Positions 1 to 6,312 of a stretch of 15,267 nucleotides of DNA are shown here, piece by piece. The translations under genes were made by a program, and so were the position numbers. The notes beneath the pieces were generated by a model. The model was given only the letters and a program-made list of their open reading frames with translations. It ran no database searches and was not told the origin of the DNA. The DNA is taken from positions 1 to 15,267 of the forward strand of contig DAOTVS010000256.1 in the NCBI GenBank assembly GCA_034436375.1, in the 5' to 3' direction. How positions within the stretch are numbered: the stretch's first letter is position 1; each line of letters begins with the position of its first letter. Source of the DNA: DAOTVS01 sp034436375 (GTDB lineage Bacteria > Chloroflexota > Anaerolineae > SpSt-313).

Positions 1-90
1 ACCCTCTATGGGGGATTTGGGGTCTGGCATCGCCGCTGCCGCCCGCAGGCGGCAGCGGCGATGCCAGACCCCAAATCCCCCATAGAGGGT
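1..90. repeat. Perfect 43-bp-arm inverted repeat (giant hairpin)
   Basis: Bases 1-43 are exactly complementary to bases 48-90, leaving a 4-base CGCA loop. The outer stem is mixed, the middle holds a G-run/C-run pair, and the inner 13 bp is very GC-rich. There is no trailing T-run, so it is not a textbook intrinsic terminator, but a 43-bp RNA hairpin could stop or protect a transcript from the left. It lies upstream of the C69 gene and downstream of whatever gene precedes the window. The left edge may be cut, so the repeat could be longer. Confidence 0.95.
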
Positions 91-94
91 TCAC

Positions 95-124
95 GCCGGG
101 TGCAGGCAACGCCTCAAACCCGGC
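95..124 (+). other. Small hairpin in the C69 gene leader
   Basis: A 7-bp stem (95-101 with 118-124) encloses a 4-bp stem (104-107 with 111-114). It lies in the leader between the large palindrome and the ribosome-binding site of the C69 gene. Any role in expression is inference. No clear -35/-10 promoter could be picked in 91-149. Confidence 0.4.
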
Positions 125-149
125 AACAGACTATGGGCCGCTGCCCAAC

Positions 150-155
150 AAGGAG
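150..155 (+). promoter_or_regulatory. Ribosome-binding site fixing the C69 start
   Basis: AAGGAG lies 7 bases before the ATG at 163. It decides between this start and the in-frame ATG at 61, which lies inside the palindrome and has no such site. Confidence 0.8.
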
Positions 156-162
156 TCTTGCC

Positions 163-1512
163 ATGTGTGATACCCTGGTTGCCACTCCCTCCGCTACAGC
201 GGATGGCGTCATGCTCCTGGCCAAGAACTCGGACCGGGACCCCAATGAGGCGCAGGCACTGACCTATGTGCCGCACAGGCGGCATGCGCCGGGCAGCACA
301 GTCCGCTGCACCTATATCGAGGTGCCGCAGGTCGCCGAGACCTATGAGGTTGTGCTCTCGCGGCCCTATTGGCTGTGGGGCGCGGAGATGGGCGCCAATG
401 AGTACGGCGTGGCCATCGGCAACGAGGCCGTCTGGACGCGCGAGCCGTTGGAAAAGGGCCCGGGGCTCATCGGCATGGACCTGCTCCGCCTGGGCCTGGA
501 GCGGGCGAGCACGTCCCGGCAGGCGCTCGATGTGATCACGGCGCTCATCGCCATCCATGGCCAGGGAGGCAACTGCAGTGCGCGCGGCGAGAGCTACTAT
601 CACAACTCGTTCATCATCGCCGATCCCAAGGAAGCCTGGGTGCTCGAGACGGCCGGACGCTACTGGGTGGCGGAGCGAGTGCAGGAAGGCAGCGTGCGCA
701 CCATCTCCAACCTGCTCACCATCGGCGAGCACTGGGACCTGGCGTCGCCGGGGCTGGCGGAGCATGCCGTTGCGCAGGGGTGGCACCGGGCGGGCGAGCC
801 CTTCCATTTCGCCCGCTGCTATGCTGACCCGTCCGTCAGCATCGAGGGCGGGCAGCGGCGACACGAGTGCTCGACCGGGTTCCTGCAGGCAGCTCAGGGG
901 CAGGCGACGGTGCAGACCATGATGGCCGCCCTGCGCCATCATGGGTCCGAGCCGGATTGGTACCCGGGCGAGGGGATGAGCGGTGATACCCTCTGCATGC
1001 ACGCCTGCCGGGGGGCGCAGCGGGGGGGCCAGTCGACGGGCTCCCTGGTGGCGCGCCTGGCGCCCGATCTGCCAGCCTATTGGCTCACCGGCACCAGCGG
1101 CCCCTGCACTGGCCTCTTCAAGCCGGTGTACCTGGGCGGCGCCGGCTTGCCCGACCTGGGCCCCGAGCCCGACAGCCGCTATGACCCGGCTACACTCTGG
1201 TGGGCGCACGAGCGGCTGCAGCGGGCGATAGCCGGCGATTACCGAGCGCGGCTGGGCGCCTACCGGGATGAGCGCGACGAGCTTGAGGCTGCCTTCCTGG
1301 CCGAGGCCGGCGTTGTCGAGGCGCGCTGCCGGAGCCTGAGCGGCGAGGCGCGGGCGCAGGAACTGCGCGCCCTCTCCGCTTCCTGCTTCGGGCGGGCGCA
1401 GGAGGCCACAGCCCGCTGGCTGGAGCGGGTGGAGCGGATGTCCAGGTCCGGCTCAACGGGTCTCTTTTCGCCGGCCTGGGATGAGTGCAACCGAGAGGTG
1501 GGGATGGCATGA
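163..1512 (+). CDS. Secernin-like C69 family hydrolase (dipeptidase-type)
   Basis: This 449-residue protein belongs to peptidase family C69, N-terminal-nucleophile hydrolases. The first residues, MCDTLVATPSATADG followed by KNSDR (21-25), closely resemble the secernin N-terminus. Cys2, exposed when the initiator Met is removed, is the expected nucleophile, so no propeptide is needed. GANEYGVAIGNEA (77-89) and NCSARGESYYHNSF (137-150) fit the conserved core. No signal peptide is seen, so it is probably cytoplasmic. The ATG at 163 is chosen because of AAGGAG at 150-155 and because it places Cys at position 2; an in-frame extension to 61 would bury the nucleophile. Length is near that of secernins (about 410-430), with a charged helical C-terminus (about 345-425). 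Family members are annotated as dipeptidases, but the substrate cannot be read from sequence. It seems monocistronic: the next gene has its own promoter. Confidence 0.88.
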   Translation: MCDTLVATPSATADGVMLLAKNSDRDPNEAQALTYVPHRRHAPGSTVRCTYIEVPQVAETYEVVLSRPYWLWGAEMGANEYGVAIGNEAVWTREPLEKGPGLIGMDLLRLGLERASTSRQALDVITALIAIHGQGGNCSARGESYYHNSFIIADPKEAWVLETAGRYWVAERVQEGSVRTISNLLTIGEHWDLASPGLAEHAVAQGWHRAGEPFHFARCYADPSVSIEGGQRRHECSTGFLQAAQGQATVQTMMAALRHHGSEPDWYPGEGMSGDTLCMHACRGAQRGGQSTGSLVARLAPDLPAYWLTGTSGPCTGLFKPVYLGGAGLPDLGPEPDSRYDPATLWWAHERLQRAIAGDYRARLGAYRDERDELEAAFLAEAGVVEARCRSLSGEARAQELRALSASCFGRAQEATARWLERVERMSRSGSTGLFSPAWDECNREVGMA

Positions 1513-1608
1513 CCATGCAAGCCAAGAGCGAGATTTTGTGATACCTCCCTATGGATCCCATGACGGCGACAGGGCAGTGATCAGTAACATTTGAGGCAGC
1601 GCGTATGC

Positions 1609-1637
1609 TTGCCAAGTTGTAGCACTCGCAGTACAAT
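1609..1637 (+). promoter_or_regulatory. Sigma-70-type promoter of the hybrid kinase
   Basis: TTGCCA (1609-1614) and TACAAT (1632-1637) each match the consensus at five of six positions and are separated by exactly 17 bases. They sit about 43 bases before the kinase ATG, and GAGGAGG (1669-1675) supplies the ribosome-binding site. The rest of the 1513-1680 gap shows nothing else recognisable. Confidence 0.6.
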
Positions 1638-1680
1638 ACAACATGGCGGTTTTCCGTTCCGCTATCCCTGAGGAGGCGCC

Positions 1681-3930
1681 ATGGGGGCTGCTGCCGTCGT
1701 TGCATTCACATTCACGGCCCTGATCTGGTGTGGGGTTCTGGTCCTGGCTACCCAGGCCCTCCTGCGCCGCCGAGAGCCGTCTCTGGAGCCCAACCAGCGC
1801 CGCAATGTGGGCTATGCCCTGTTTGGGTTGCTCGTTGTGCTGCTCTACGGCGCCCTGGCCTATGCAACCCCCTTCCTGGCCGGCCCTCTGGGGGTTGCCC
1901 TGGGCCTGGCCGGGGGCCTTCTTTACGCCGGAACGGTGCTCATCTTCCCTGGGCTGGGTGACGCCCTGGGGCTCTGGGTAGAGCGCACAGGGTTGCGCTC
2001 TCAATACAAAGCCCAGCGCCTGATAGAGGAAGTGAAGGAAGCGGCGCCCGGCCTGCTCGATCTTGAGCCCCTGGCGACCATGATCCTCGAGCGCACGGTG
2101 CAAACCCTCGAGATCCGCTGGGGCGTTTTCGCTCTGTGGGACCGCACCGTGCAGGAACTGCACGTCATCGCAGCCCAGGGCCTCGACGAGGCGGGGCGCG
2201 CTCACTGGCCGGCCGACCATCCCCTCACCCGTTGGCTGCTGGCGGGGCAGAAGGAAAAGCGCAGCGAGGCACTCCCCGATACCCAACCCGCAAACTATGA
2301 TGGCGCGCTGGATACAGCCTGTATTGTGCCCATTCGCCTGCGCGAGGAGCCGGTAGGGGTCTTTCTCTATGGCCCGCACACCGGTGGCGAGCCCCTGAGC
2401 GCCACCGAGCGCAACCTCCTGAATCTCTTGGGCCGGCAGACGACGGCTGCGGTGGCCAATGCCAGCCTGTTCAACCAGGTTGCGCGCGCCCGCCGTGAGT
2501 GGCTACAGACCTTTGATGCCCTCTCCGACGGTATCTTTCTCCATGACCGGCAGGGGCGCATCTTGCGCGCCAACCGGGCCCTGGCCCGCCTGGTGGATCG
2601 CCCCTTTGACCACATCATCTCTCGCCCCTGGTTCGAGCTGATCCCTGCCGGCCCGGAGCCGCGCCTGGCCTGCTATGCCAAGGGCGCATCTGAGTATGAC
2701 CTGGGCTACGAAGGCAACCGTACCCTGCACATCACCCTCTCCTCGCTGGAAGGCGACGAGTTTTGTGTGCACGTGGTGCGCGATGTGACCGAGGAGCGCG
2801 CCATGCAGCTGCAATTGGCCCAGGCGGAAAAACTGGCCGCCATCGGGCAGATGCTCTCCGGCGTAGCCCACGAGCTGAACAATCCCCTCACCACCATCAT
2901 CGGTTTTTCCGAGTTGCTGCAGGAATCCGATGTCAGCGCTCAGACTCGGACCGACCTGGAGCGCATCTGCCGGCAGGCCAAGCGCTGCTCTCGCATCGTG
3001 CAGAGCTTACTCACCTTTGCCCGCCAGAGCCGCATCCAGATGGCCGAGGTCGACATCAATGCTCTGCTGGAACAGACCCTGGAGTTCATGCAACCGCAGC
3101 TCGAAAGCCATCACATCACGGTCGAGCTGGACCTGGCGCCCGATCTGCCCCATACCCTGGCCGATTCCGGCCAGTTGCAGCAGCTCTTCCTGAACCTGTG
3201 CACCAACGCCCTGCAGGCCATGAGTGGCGCTCACGGGCAGGGCGCCCTGCAGATCAGCAGCCGGGCTACGCCGGCGGTGATCCGGGTGAGCGTGCGCGAT
3301 GATGGGCCAGGCATTCCACCCGAGCTAAGAAATCGCATTTTCGATCCCTTTTTCACCACCAAGGGCGTGGGCGAAGGGACCGGATTGGGTCTCTCCATCT
3401 GTTACGGCATTGTGCGCGAGCATGGCGGCAAGATCTGGGTGGAGAGTGAGCCGGGCCAGGGAGCGACTTTTTACGTGGAGCTGCCTTTGCGCCATGCCAG
3501 CGCTTCGCCCACACCCGAGCCCACGGTAGCGGCGGCCAAGCGCGGGCGCTGCATCCTGCTGGTCGAAGATGAAGAGCCCATTGTGGCCCTCATGACGCGC
3601 GTGCTGGAGCCCGCCGGCCACCGCATTCTCACGGCCAGCGATGGTGAGCAAGGGCTCCTGGCTATCGCCGACGCCATCGCGCGCGGCCACATGCCCGATC
3701 TGATCGTGGCCGACCTCAAGATGCCCCACCTCGATGGCCCCGGCTTTTACGATCGCGTGCGGCAAGCCTTCCCCCAGCTTGCGCACCGCTTTCTCTTCAT
3801 TACCGGCGACGCGGTGGGCGTTGAGAGCCAAAGCTTCCTGGCAGCTACCGGCCTTCCACACCTGGGCAAACCCTTTGGCGTGCAGGAGATTGGCCAGGCG
3901 ATCGCACGGGCCCTGGCGAAGCAAGATTAG
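1681..3930 (+). CDS. Membrane hybrid histidine kinase (GAF-PAS-HisKA-HATPase-REC)
   Basis: This 749-residue hybrid sensor kinase starts at an ATG behind GAGGAGG (1669-1675). Three hydrophobic helices (about 3-27, 44-66, 68-92) anchor it in the membrane with almost no extracellular domain. A GAF domain (about 125-262) and a PAS domain (about 272-368) follow, so sensing is probably cytoplasmic or intramembrane. The kinase core is intact: H-box VAHELNNPL with phospho-acceptor His397, N-box around Asn505/Asn509, G1 DDGPGIP (540-546), F-box FDPFFTTK (554-561) and G2 GTGLGLS (566-572). A C-terminal receiver domain (about 622-748) carries the acidic pocket Glu629/Asp630, phospho-acceptor Asp678, Thr708 and Lys730. 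No DNA-binding output domain or neighbouring response regulator is present, so the partner lies elsewhere. The signal cannot be deduced. Confidence 0.93.
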   Translation: MGAAAVVAFTFTALIWCGVLVLATQALLRRREPSLEPNQRRNVGYALFGLLVVLLYGALAYATPFLAGPLGVALGLAGGLLYAGTVLIFPGLGDALGLWVERTGLRSQYKAQRLIEEVKEAAPGLLDLEPLATMILERTVQTLEIRWGVFALWDRTVQELHVIAAQGLDEAGRAHWPADHPLTRWLLAGQKEKRSEALPDTQPANYDGALDTACIVPIRLREEPVGVFLYGPHTGGEPLSATERNLLNLLGRQTTAAVANASLFNQVARARREWLQTFDALSDGIFLHDRQGRILRANRALARLVDRPFDHIISRPWFELIPAGPEPRLACYAKGASEYDLGYEGNRTLHITLSSLEGDEFCVHVVRDVTEERAMQLQLAQAEKLAAIGQMLSGVAHELNNPLTTIIGFSELLQESDVSAQTRTDLERICRQAKRCSRIVQSLLTFARQSRIQMAEVDINALLEQTLEFMQPQLESHHITVELDLAPDLPHTLADSGQLQQLFLNLCTNALQAMSGAHGQGALQISSRATPAVIRVSVRDDGPGIPPELRNRIFDPFFTTKGVGEGTGLGLSICYGIVREHGGKIWVESEPGQGATFYVELPLRHASASPTPEPTVAAAKRGRCILLVEDEEPIVALMTRVLEPAGHRILTASDGEQGLLAIADAIARGHMPDLIVADLKMPHLDGPGFYDRVRQAFPQLAHRFLFITGDAVGVESQSFLAATGLPHLGKPFGVQEIGQAIARALAKQD

Positions 3931-3936
3931 GAGGCG

Positions 3937-4084
3937 GCTGTCAAGGGATTTGGGCACGGATTGCACGGATTGCTTGCGTGCCATGGCGGTTTCAGGCTCC
4001 GAGCGTAAGCGCCTTGCCCATACGGGCGGAGAGCACAAGCACAGAACCAATCCGTGTAATCCGTGCCGGTAATCCGTTGACAGC
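3937..4084. repeat. Imperfect long inverted-repeat element between kinase and uvsE
   Basis: The left arm (3937-3972) and right arm (4048-4084) are complementary over about 36 positions with a few mismatches. Each begins or ends with GCTGTCAA or its complement and contains tandem CACGGATT / AATCCGTG units. The interior also shows weaker self-complementarity (GCTTGCG near 3972 against CGTAAGC). The layout looks like a small non-autonomous or REP-type element of about 150 bp. It starts 6 bases after the kinase stop and fills most of the 218-base gap; no gene is seen inside. It overlaps the spurious N-terminal extension of the uvsE frame. Confidence 0.7.
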
Positions 4085-4138
4085 GCTCCTACCCCTCGTT
4101 CAGGTACACAACTTGCTCCGCCCTGGCCAGCATGCGAT

Positions 4139-4143
4139 GGAGG
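4139..4143 (+). promoter_or_regulatory. Ribosome-binding site fixing the uvsE start
   Basis: GGAGG lies 5 bases before the ATG at 4149. This selects that start over in-frame ATGs at 3978, which is inside the repeat element, and at 4137, which overlaps this site. Confidence 0.75.
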
Positions 4144-4148
4144 GCCGT

Positions 4149-5102
4149 ATGAACCGTCTCGGCTTTGCGGTCAAAGTGCTCGGCCGGTCGGATCTCAAAT
4201 CCCACGATACGCGGCGCTGGCAGTCGGCGCCGCACCTCTCGGTGAGCCTGGGTTACCTGCGCCAGGTGCTGGCCTATCTGGGGCAGATGCATATCCGTAT
4301 GTACCGCTTTTCGTCCGATCTGGCGCCTTACCTGACACACCCGGACCTGCCCCAGTTCCACCGCCAGTTGGACGAGTGTGAGGGCGAGTTGGCCGCGGCA
4401 GGCGCGCTGGCGCGGACATTGGATGTGCGCCTCTCGGTGCACCCGGGGCAGTTTGTCGTCCTCAACTCGCTGCAAGAGCATGTGGCTGCCAATTCAGCGG
4501 CGGATGTGATCGCCTTCGCCCATATGCTGGACCTGATGGGCCTTGGCCCAGAGGGCGTGATGGTGCTGCACGGAGGGTCGGGTACTGAGGGGAAAGAGGC
4601 CGCCATCGAGCGCCTGGTGCGCGCCTTTAGCGCCCTGCCCGAAGAGACACGGCGGCGAGTGGTGCTGGAGAATGACGAGACCGTTTTCACCGTGCCCGAC
4701 CTGCTGCAAGTGCATGAGGCCACCGGCGTGCGGCTGATCTTTGATCTGCTGCACTTTCAGAACAACAACCCAGAGGGGCTCGGGGCCCTAGAGGCGCTGC
4801 GAGCAACGCTCGCCACCTGGCCGGCGGAGCAGACGCCCAAGATCCACCTCTCCACGCCGCGCACCGCCATGGACACGCAGGAAAAAAAGGGCCAGGCCCC
4901 CACCATCACCGCGCCGGATTGGAAGCGCCACAGCGACTACATGGATCCCTTTGCCACCCAGGAATTCCTGCGCGCTGTGCTCGTGGCGGGCTTGCGCCCC
5001 TTTGACATCATGCTCGAGGCCAAGGGCAAGGATGTGGCCCTGCTGCAGCTGCGCAAGGATTTCACCCGCTTTGCGCCGGAGCTATCCCAAGTGTGGGATT
5101 AG
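4149..5102 (+). CDS. uvsE: UV DNA damage endonuclease (UVDE/UvsE)
   Basis: This 317-residue TIM-barrel metalloenzyme nicks DNA immediately 5' of UV photoproducts, starting excision repair independently of UvrABC. Length is close to the Thermus enzyme (about 300). N-terminal LGFAVKVLG and YRFSSDLAPY (52-61) are typical of the family. Likely metal-binding and catalytic residues are His98 (SVHPGQF), His141 (VLHGGS), Glu174 (VLENDE), Asp199 and His202 (IFDLLHFQ), Lys231 and His233 (PKIHLST), His261 (HSDYMD) and Glu290 (MLEAKGKD). By homology the lysine may be carboxylated. No promoter is obvious: TTGACA at 4077-4082 belongs to the repeat and lacks a good -10. Transcription probably ends at the terminator about 50 bases downstream, so it looks like a single-gene unit. 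Confidence 0.93.
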   Translation: MNRLGFAVKVLGRSDLKSHDTRRWQSAPHLSVSLGYLRQVLAYLGQMHIRMYRFSSDLAPYLTHPDLPQFHRQLDECEGELAAAGALARTLDVRLSVHPGQFVVLNSLQEHVAANSAADVIAFAHMLDLMGLGPEGVMVLHGGSGTEGKEAAIERLVRAFSALPEETRRRVVLENDETVFTVPDLLQVHEATGVRLIFDLLHFQNNNPEGLGALEALRATLATWPAEQTPKIHLSTPRTAMDTQEKKGQAPTITAPDWKRHSDYMDPFATQEFLRAVLVAGLRPFDIMLEAKGKDVALLQLRKDFTRFAPELSQVWD

Positions 5103-5117
5103 GAACTGCTGCGCCCC

Positions 5118-5133
5118 TTGGCGAAAGCGCCAA
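5118..5133. other. Small hairpin just after uvsE
   Basis: TTGGCG (5118-5123) pairs with CGCCAA (5128-5133) around an AAAG loop, 15 bases after the uvsE stop. It has no T-run. It may stabilise the 3' end together with the terminator that follows. Confidence 0.5.
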
Positions 5134-5152
5134 TCTGTGGTATTCTTATGGC

Positions 5153-5178
5153 CCGGGCCATTGGCCCGGTTGCTTTTT
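5153..5178 (+). terminator. Rho-independent terminator of uvsE
   Basis: CCGGGCC (5153-5159) and GGCCCGG (5163-5169) form a perfect 7-bp stem with a 3-base ATT loop. TTGC and then a run of six Ts follow. It lies about 50 bases after the uvsE stop codon and is oriented for the plus strand. Confidence 0.8.
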
Positions 5179-5190
5179 TCCTGGCGGAAG

Positions 5191-5316
5191 CAGACGGGCC
5201 GGGCGTGCAACACACCCGGCCCGCTGTATGCCTGGGAGCTATGCTGAATATGGGTGGCAGGGTCGAATCCGACCCTGCGCCTGGGGCGCCGGCTGGCTGT
5301 GGGAGGTGCGCCTCCC
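5191..5316. repeat. Cluster of three GC-rich hairpins between convergent genes
   Basis: Three separate stem-loops follow the terminator. In 5191-5226, CGGGCCGGG (5195-5203) pairs with CCCGGCCCG (5215-5223), flanked by CAG/CTG. In 5257-5278, a perfect 9-bp stem GCAGGGTCG/CGACCCTGC closes a 4-base loop. In 5301-5316, GGGAGG pairs with CCTCCC around TGCG. The stems differ from each other. They lie in the 270-base gap between the 3' ends of uvsE and the minus-strand zinc-ribbon gene, which holds no gene, and could block read-through from either side. Confidence 0.65.
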
Positions 5317-5372
5317 CAATGGCGTGTGTGGCCGCCCGGCAAGATGAACCTTTGCCCTATAGTGAAGCACTG

Positions 5373-5654
5373 CTAAAAGCCGAGTGCAGCGCGCAGGAAG
5401 ACCATGGCCGCCGGAATGGAAGGCACGAGGCCCGTCGGCCCCGTCTGCTGAGACGTGCCGCCCCCCAGCATCTTGGGCAGCCCACAGAAATTGGCCACCA
5501 TGAGGATGAACATGACGGCGACCAGAATGTACATCCATTGTTGTGAGCTGAGCTTGGGCTTTTTCTTGGGTTGGGGCTTGGGCAACGGCTTGTCGCAGCG
5601 CCAACAGGTGGTGCGGTCCTCTGGATTATAAGTCTTGCAGTAGGGGCAATCCAT
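5373..5654 (-). CDS. Small zinc-ribbon, single-pass membrane protein
   Basis: This 93-residue protein has an N-terminal zinc ribbon made of two CxxC pairs, Cys3/Cys6 (CPYC) and Cys17/Cys20 (CWRC). A Lys/Pro-rich linker (about 22-35) follows, then one transmembrane helix (about 40-57) and a short Gly/Pro-containing tail. It is a common architecture for small bacterial proteins of unknown function, and I do not recognise a specific family. The ATG at 5652-5654 is preceded on the minus strand by AAAGGAG, and a promoter with a perfect TATAAT lies just upstream. Topology probably places the zinc ribbon in the cytoplasm because of the basic linker before the helix. It faces uvsE tail to tail and the deacylase gene head to head. 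It is a real gene by motifs, ribosome-binding site and promoter together. Confidence 0.82.
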   Translation of the reverse strand: MDCPYCKTYNPEDRTTCWRCDKPLPKPQPKKKPKLSSQQWMYILVAVMFILMVANFCGLPKMLGGGTSQQTGPTGLVPSIPAAMVFLRAALGF

Positions 5655-5696
5655 AAATGCGCTCCTTTCCCTGGGAAGAGCGGCCAGTTTGTTTTA

Positions 5697-5726
5697 ATTA
5701 TAGCACAAGCTATGAGCTGATGCTAA
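5697..5726 (-). promoter_or_regulatory. Promoter of the zinc-ribbon gene
   Basis: Read on the minus strand, TTAGCA (5726-5721) and a perfect TATAAT (5702-5697) are separated by 18 bases. The -10 box lies about 42 bases before the ATG. The -35 element overlaps the -10 box proposed for the divergent deacylase gene. Confidence 0.55.
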
Positions 5727-5729
5727 AAT
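5721..5729 (+). promoter_or_regulatory. Extended -10 promoter of the deacylase gene
   Basis: TGCTAAAAT is a TGn-type extended -10, with TAAAAT matching five of six positions. It lies 32 bases before the ATG at 5762. No good -35 box is seen, as expected for an extended -10. It overlaps the -35 of the divergent zinc-ribbon promoter, so the two probably compete for polymerase. Confidence 0.4.
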
Positions 5730-5761
5730 CGGACGGGGGTTCGCCAATAGAGGGGTGCCCT

Positions 5762-6244
5762 ATGGCCAACAATGCGTCCAAAACGAACGTGACCCGCCTC
5801 CTTGCCCAGCGCAAGATCGCTTTCGAGGCGCTCACGTACCCGGATACACTTCATTCGGCGGAAGAGGTGGCGGAAGTCCTGCACAAGCCATTGCACCAGG
5901 TATTCAAGACACTGGTGGTGCTGCGGGAAAAGGGCAAGCCGCTGCTCGTGGTGGCGCCCGGTGGCAAGCAGCTCGACCTGCGCCGTCTGGCCGCCGCCAT
6001 CGGCGAGAAGAAATTGCGTATGGCCACCCAGCGCGAAGCCGAAGAGCTGACAGGGCTCCTGGTAGGCGGCATCTCGGCCCTGGCGCTCCTGCACAAGGGA
6101 TTCGATGTGTATATTGACGACTCAGCCTGTGGGCTAGAGGATCTGTACGTCAGCGGTGGGCAGCGCGGGCTGAACATCCACCTCAGCGTGGCCGATTTCC
6201 GGCGCCTCACCGGCGCCAAGCCCGTCCCTGCGGCGGGGGATTGA
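5762..6244 (+). CDS. YbaK/EbsC-family aminoacyl-tRNA deacylase (Cys-tRNA(Pro) type)
   Basis: This 160-residue single-domain YbaK/EbsC protein belongs to the trans-editing factors that hydrolyse misacylated tRNA. The closest well-known activity is removal of Cys from tRNA(Pro), protecting translation fidelity. The N-terminal pattern of basic helix, then TYPDTLHSAEEVAEVL, then VFKTLVV matches the family. Lys49 in VFKTLVV corresponds to the conserved catalytic-site lysine of YbaK. GGISALALLHKG (about 103-114) and the C-terminal SGGQRGLNIHLSVADF segment are also typical. Length matches E. coli YbaK (about 159). The ATG at 5762 follows GAGGGG (5750-5755) at 6 bases, and an open frame to 5657 has no such site. 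It is not fused to ProRS and lies upstream of pcrA with a 68-base gap. The exact tRNA specificity is unproven. Confidence 0.9.
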   Translation: MANNASKTNVTRLLAQRKIAFEALTYPDTLHSAEEVAEVLHKPLHQVFKTLVVLREKGKPLLVVAPGGKQLDLRRLAAAIGEKKLRMATQREAEELTGLLVGGISALALLHKGFDVYIDDSACGLEDLYVSGGQRGLNIHLSVADFRRLTGAKPVPAAGD

Positions 6245-6256
6245 ACCCGTTCTGCG

Positions 6257-6286
6257 TTCGCACGGGCGGGCAAGTTGTGGTAGAAT
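6257..6286 (+). promoter_or_regulatory. Probable promoter of pcrA
   Basis: TTCGCA (6257-6262, four of six matches) and TAGAAT (6281-6286, five of six) are separated by 18 bases. The -10 is 26 bases before the pcrA ATG, within the 68-base gap after the deacylase gene. Read-through from the upstream gene is also possible. Confidence 0.4.
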
Positions 6287-6312
6287 ACCCAGTAGTCCAT
6301 TGGAGAACGTGC

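Noticed and set aside
61..162. In-frame N-terminal extension of the C69 gene to an ATG at 61
   Set aside because: It begins within the palindrome, has no ribosome-binding site, and would move the catalytic Cys from position 2 to 36.
91..1209. Minus-strand open frame (372 codons) opposite the C69 gene
   Set aside because: Arg/Pro/Ala-rich shadow with no domain; the C69 frame is well supported.
4077..4110. TTGACA as a uvsE -35 box
   Set aside because: It is the end of the repeat arm, and no acceptable -10 hexamer lies 16-19 bases downstream.
3978..4148. Extension of uvsE to an ATG at 3978
   Set aside because: The extra residues come from the inverted-repeat element, and the ribosome-binding site at 4139-4143 points to 4149.
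5257..5278. GGTCGAATCC looked like a tRNA T-arm
   Set aside because: It lies in a 9-bp stem with a 4-base loop, with no acceptor stem, D-arm, anticodon arm or CCA nearby.
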